In this document: in pieces, positions 62,597 to 64,000 of the stretch
Layout: every line of letters begins with the position of its first letter
How positions within the stretch are numbered: the stretch's first letter is position 1
Assembly (NCBI GenBank): GCA_002305545.1
Contig: DBRG01000017.1
Location: forward strand, 141,656 to 205,655
Source: Bacteroidales bacterium UBA1374
GTDB lineage: Bacteria > Bacteroidota > Bacteroidia > Bacteroidales > UBA932
DNA: 64,000 nucleotides
Reading direction: 5' to 3'
Position numbers and translations under genes: made by a program
Notes under the pieces: model-generated
Databases searched by the model: none
Told to the model about the DNA's origin: nothing
What the model saw: the letters and a program-made list of their open reading frames with translations, nothing else

Positions 62597-63877
62597 TCAG
62601 GCGTTTTTAAAGGCTTTTAATCCTGCAAAATGCGACACTTTACCCAATTCGTATTCAATGCGCATGAGCTGGTTGAATTTTTCAATACGCTCACTGCGGC
62701 ATCCGCTTCCTGTTTTAATATGACCGGCGTTTACAGCAACTGCCAGGTCGGCAATAAAACTGTCCGATGTCTCTCCGCTGCGATGTGATACGAAGCAGTT
62801 ATAAGAATTCCTGTTGGCCAGTTCAATGGTTTCCAGTGTTTCTGTTACAGAACCTATCTGGTTCAGTTTTATGAGAATGGAATTGGCCAGGCCTTTTTTT
62901 ATTCCCTCTGCCAAAATGGCTTTGTTGGTACAGAAAAGGTCATCGCCAACCAGTTCAATCTTGTTCCCGATAGTATCGGTCAGATTCTTCCATCCCTGCC
63001 AGTCGTTTTCTGCAAGTCCGTCTTCTATTGAAACGATTGGGTATTGCCTAACCCAGTTTTCCCATATCTTAACCATTTCATCACTCGATACCAGCTGTTT
63101 TGTACTCTTGAAAAATTTGTATTTTCCATCTTCCCACATTTCACTGGCGGCAGGATCAAGACAAATGCTCACATCTTCTCCCGGTTTGTATCCGGCTTTA
63201 ACAATCCCTTCCAGGATCATTTCCACGGCCTGTTCGTTTGTCTTCAGATCCGGGGCAAATCCGCCTTCATCTCCAACACCCGTACTCAGACCTTTTGACT
63301 TAAGAACGCTTTTCAGGGCATGAAAAACCTCGGCACCCATCCTTATGGATTCACGGAACGAAGGTGCGTTGTGGGGGGCGATCATGAATTCCTGAAAATC
63401 AACTGTATTGTCGGCATGGGCGCCGCCGTTGATCACATTCATGCATGGAACAGGCATAAGATAGGCATTGCTGCCTCCCAGGTACTGGTACAGGGGAATA
63501 CCCAGACTTATTGATCTGGCCCTGGCATACGCCATGGAAACAGCCAGAATGGCATTGGCGCCCAGTTTTCCCTTGTTGGGTGTACCGTCCAGATCTATCA
63601 TCAGATAATCCAGCTCTCTCTGGTTTGCTAAATCTTTTCCTTCGATAGCTTTTGCGATGTTGCTATTAACATTGGAAACGGCTTTTAGCACTCCTTTTCC
63701 GTTATAGCGCTTTTTATCTCCGTCGCGAAGTTCCACAGCTTCCCTTTCACCCGTGGATGCCCCGCTCGGTACCATGGCAGTTGCCCTTGTGCCATCTTCC
63801 AGTGACAAACGGACCTCTACCGTGGGATTACCTCTTGAATCCAATATTTCAATAGCTTCAACTTTTTTGATTTTCAT
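62597..63877 (-). CDS. eno: Enolase
   Basis: A 426-residue glycolytic enzyme. Start at 63877 (MKIKKVEAIEILDSRGNPTVEV), with a strong GGAGG about nine bases upstream, unusual for this window. Conserved: ASTGEREAVELRDGD, GGAHADNTVDFQEFMI, GDEGGFAPDL, metal ligands around SICLDPAASE, SIEDGLAENDW and VGDDLFCTN, and SHRSGETSDSFIADLAV. It converts 2-phosphoglycerate to phosphoenolpyruvate. It has its own -7 box. Confidence 0.98.
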   Translation of the reverse strand: MKIKKVEAIEILDSRGNPTVEVRLSLEDGTRATAMVPSGASTGEREAVELRDGDKKRYNGKGVLKAVSNVNSNIAKAIEGKDLANQRELDYLMIDLDGTPNKGKLGANAILAVSMAYARARSISLGIPLYQYLGGSNAYLMPVPCMNVINGGAHADNTVDFQEFMIAPHNAPSFRESIRMGAEVFHALKSVLKSKGLSTGVGDEGGFAPDLKTNEQAVEMILEGIVKAGYKPGEDVSICLDPAASEMWEDGKYKFFKSTKQLVSSDEMVKIWENWVRQYPIVSIEDGLAENDWQGWKNLTDTIGNKIELVGDDLFCTNKAILAEGIKKGLANSILIKLNQIGSVTETLETIELANRNSYNCFVSHRSGETSDSFIADLAVAVNAGHIKTGSGCRSERIEKFNQLMRIEYELGKVSHFAGLKAFKNA

Positions 63878-63912
63878 TATATGATCCTCCAGAATTAAAT
63901 GATTATATCTTG

Positions 63913-63920
63913 CAAATTTA
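63913..63920 (-). promoter_or_regulatory. Predicted -7 box of enolase
   Basis: The minus strand reads TAAATTTG. The leader of about 30 bases includes the GGAGG ribosome-binding site. Confidence 0.55.
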
Positions 63921-63954
63921 CAGTATAAAAATGAATCCGGAAAAGAACCCGCAT

Positions 63955-63982
63955 AAAAAAACCGCGATGTAATCACGGTTTC
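63955..63982 (-). terminator. Rho-independent terminator of the gene to the right
   Basis: Ten-base stem with one mismatch (63959-63968 with 63972-63981, loop GTA). On the minus strand it ends in a run of T. It insulates enolase from the upstream transcription unit. Confidence 0.8.
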
Positions 63983-63988
63983 TGGATG

Positions 63989-64000
63989 TGGTGCCACCGG
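63989..64000 (-). tRNA. Possible 3' end of a tRNA cut by the window edge
   Basis: The minus strand ends CCGGTGGCACCA, which looks like the end of a T-arm plus acceptor strand with CCA. It is followed seven bases later by a terminator hairpin. Only 12 bases are visible, so the identity cannot be read. Confidence 0.3.

Noticed and set aside
1..64000. CRISPR arrays, insertion sequences, rRNA genes
   Set aside because: No regularly spaced identical repeats, transposase genes or rRNA sequences were seen in the window.

Overview
The window comes from a chromosome of the phylum Bacteroidota, most likely order Bacteroidales. Evidence: two SusC/SusD polysaccharide utilization loci (PULs), a hybrid two-component regulator, a SusR-type regulator, BtuG/DUF4465-type B12 surface proteins, and many promoters with the Bacteroidota -7 element TAnnTTTG. 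Apart from the left-end integrated element it looks like ordinary chromosome with accessory carbohydrate loci. Genes are densely packed, and no gap exceeds about 300 bases. The 1-288 stretch is AT-rich and I see no gene in it.

Layout. (1) 1-5896: the right end of an integrated element, probably a prophage or phage-like element. All its genes are on the minus strand: tyrosine recombinase, unknown protein, small HTH protein, unknown protein, AAA ATPase, VRR-NUC nuclease, DUF5681 (terminase small-subunit-like) protein, unknown protein. A cluster of GGTATA/TATACC hexamers lies between nuclease and ATPase. The right border is the 3' half of a tRNA-Pro(GGG) gene, so the intact tRNA and the rest of the element should lie to the left of the window. 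(2) 5883-16722: a gate-domain membrane protein, a lipoprotein with a zinc-protease motif, a secreted esterase, a cobalamin riboswitch driving a four-gene B12 surface-uptake operon, a metallophosphoesterase, an acetyltransferase and a prolyl-tRNA editing protein. (3) 16719-20164: sugar permease, ROK kinase and galactokinase. (4) 20257-36141: an esterase-rich PUL (carboxylesterase, SusC, SusD, CBM48-CE1 esterase, GH3, GH51) with a divergent hybrid two-component regulator; feruloylated arabinoxylan fragments are the likely target. (5) 36073-50805: a dextran-type PUL (SusC, SusD, SusE-like, GH66 dextranase, GH31, six-hairpin glycosidase) with a SusR-like regulator. (6) 50873-54533: EttA, MsrA, a stand-alone AlbA_2 protein, and a winged-helix regulator with a membrane protein. 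(7) 54746-60396: an aspartate-family amino-acid operon metY-metX-thrA-asd, with thrA carrying two single-base frameshifts. (8) 60398-64000: enolase, a PHP phosphatase and a lipoprotein version of glutamate racemase, then a terminator and perhaps the last bases of a tRNA.

How they work together. Each PUL pairs an outer-membrane SusCD importer with surface or periplasmic enzymes and its own sensor. Released sugars could be taken up by the neighbouring permease and phosphorylated by the ROK kinase and GalK. The B12 operon holds only outer-membrane and surface functions, so the inner-membrane BtuCDF step must be encoded elsewhere. The metYX-thrA-asd operon covers aspartyl phosphate to homocysteine.

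Most notable: the tRNA-Pro attachment site cut in the anticodon stem-loop; the hexamer cluster; six genes in which a TAnnTTTG box sits exactly four bases before the ATG (predicted leaderless mRNAs); the doubly frameshifted thrA; and the lipoprotein racemase with both catalytic cysteines intact.
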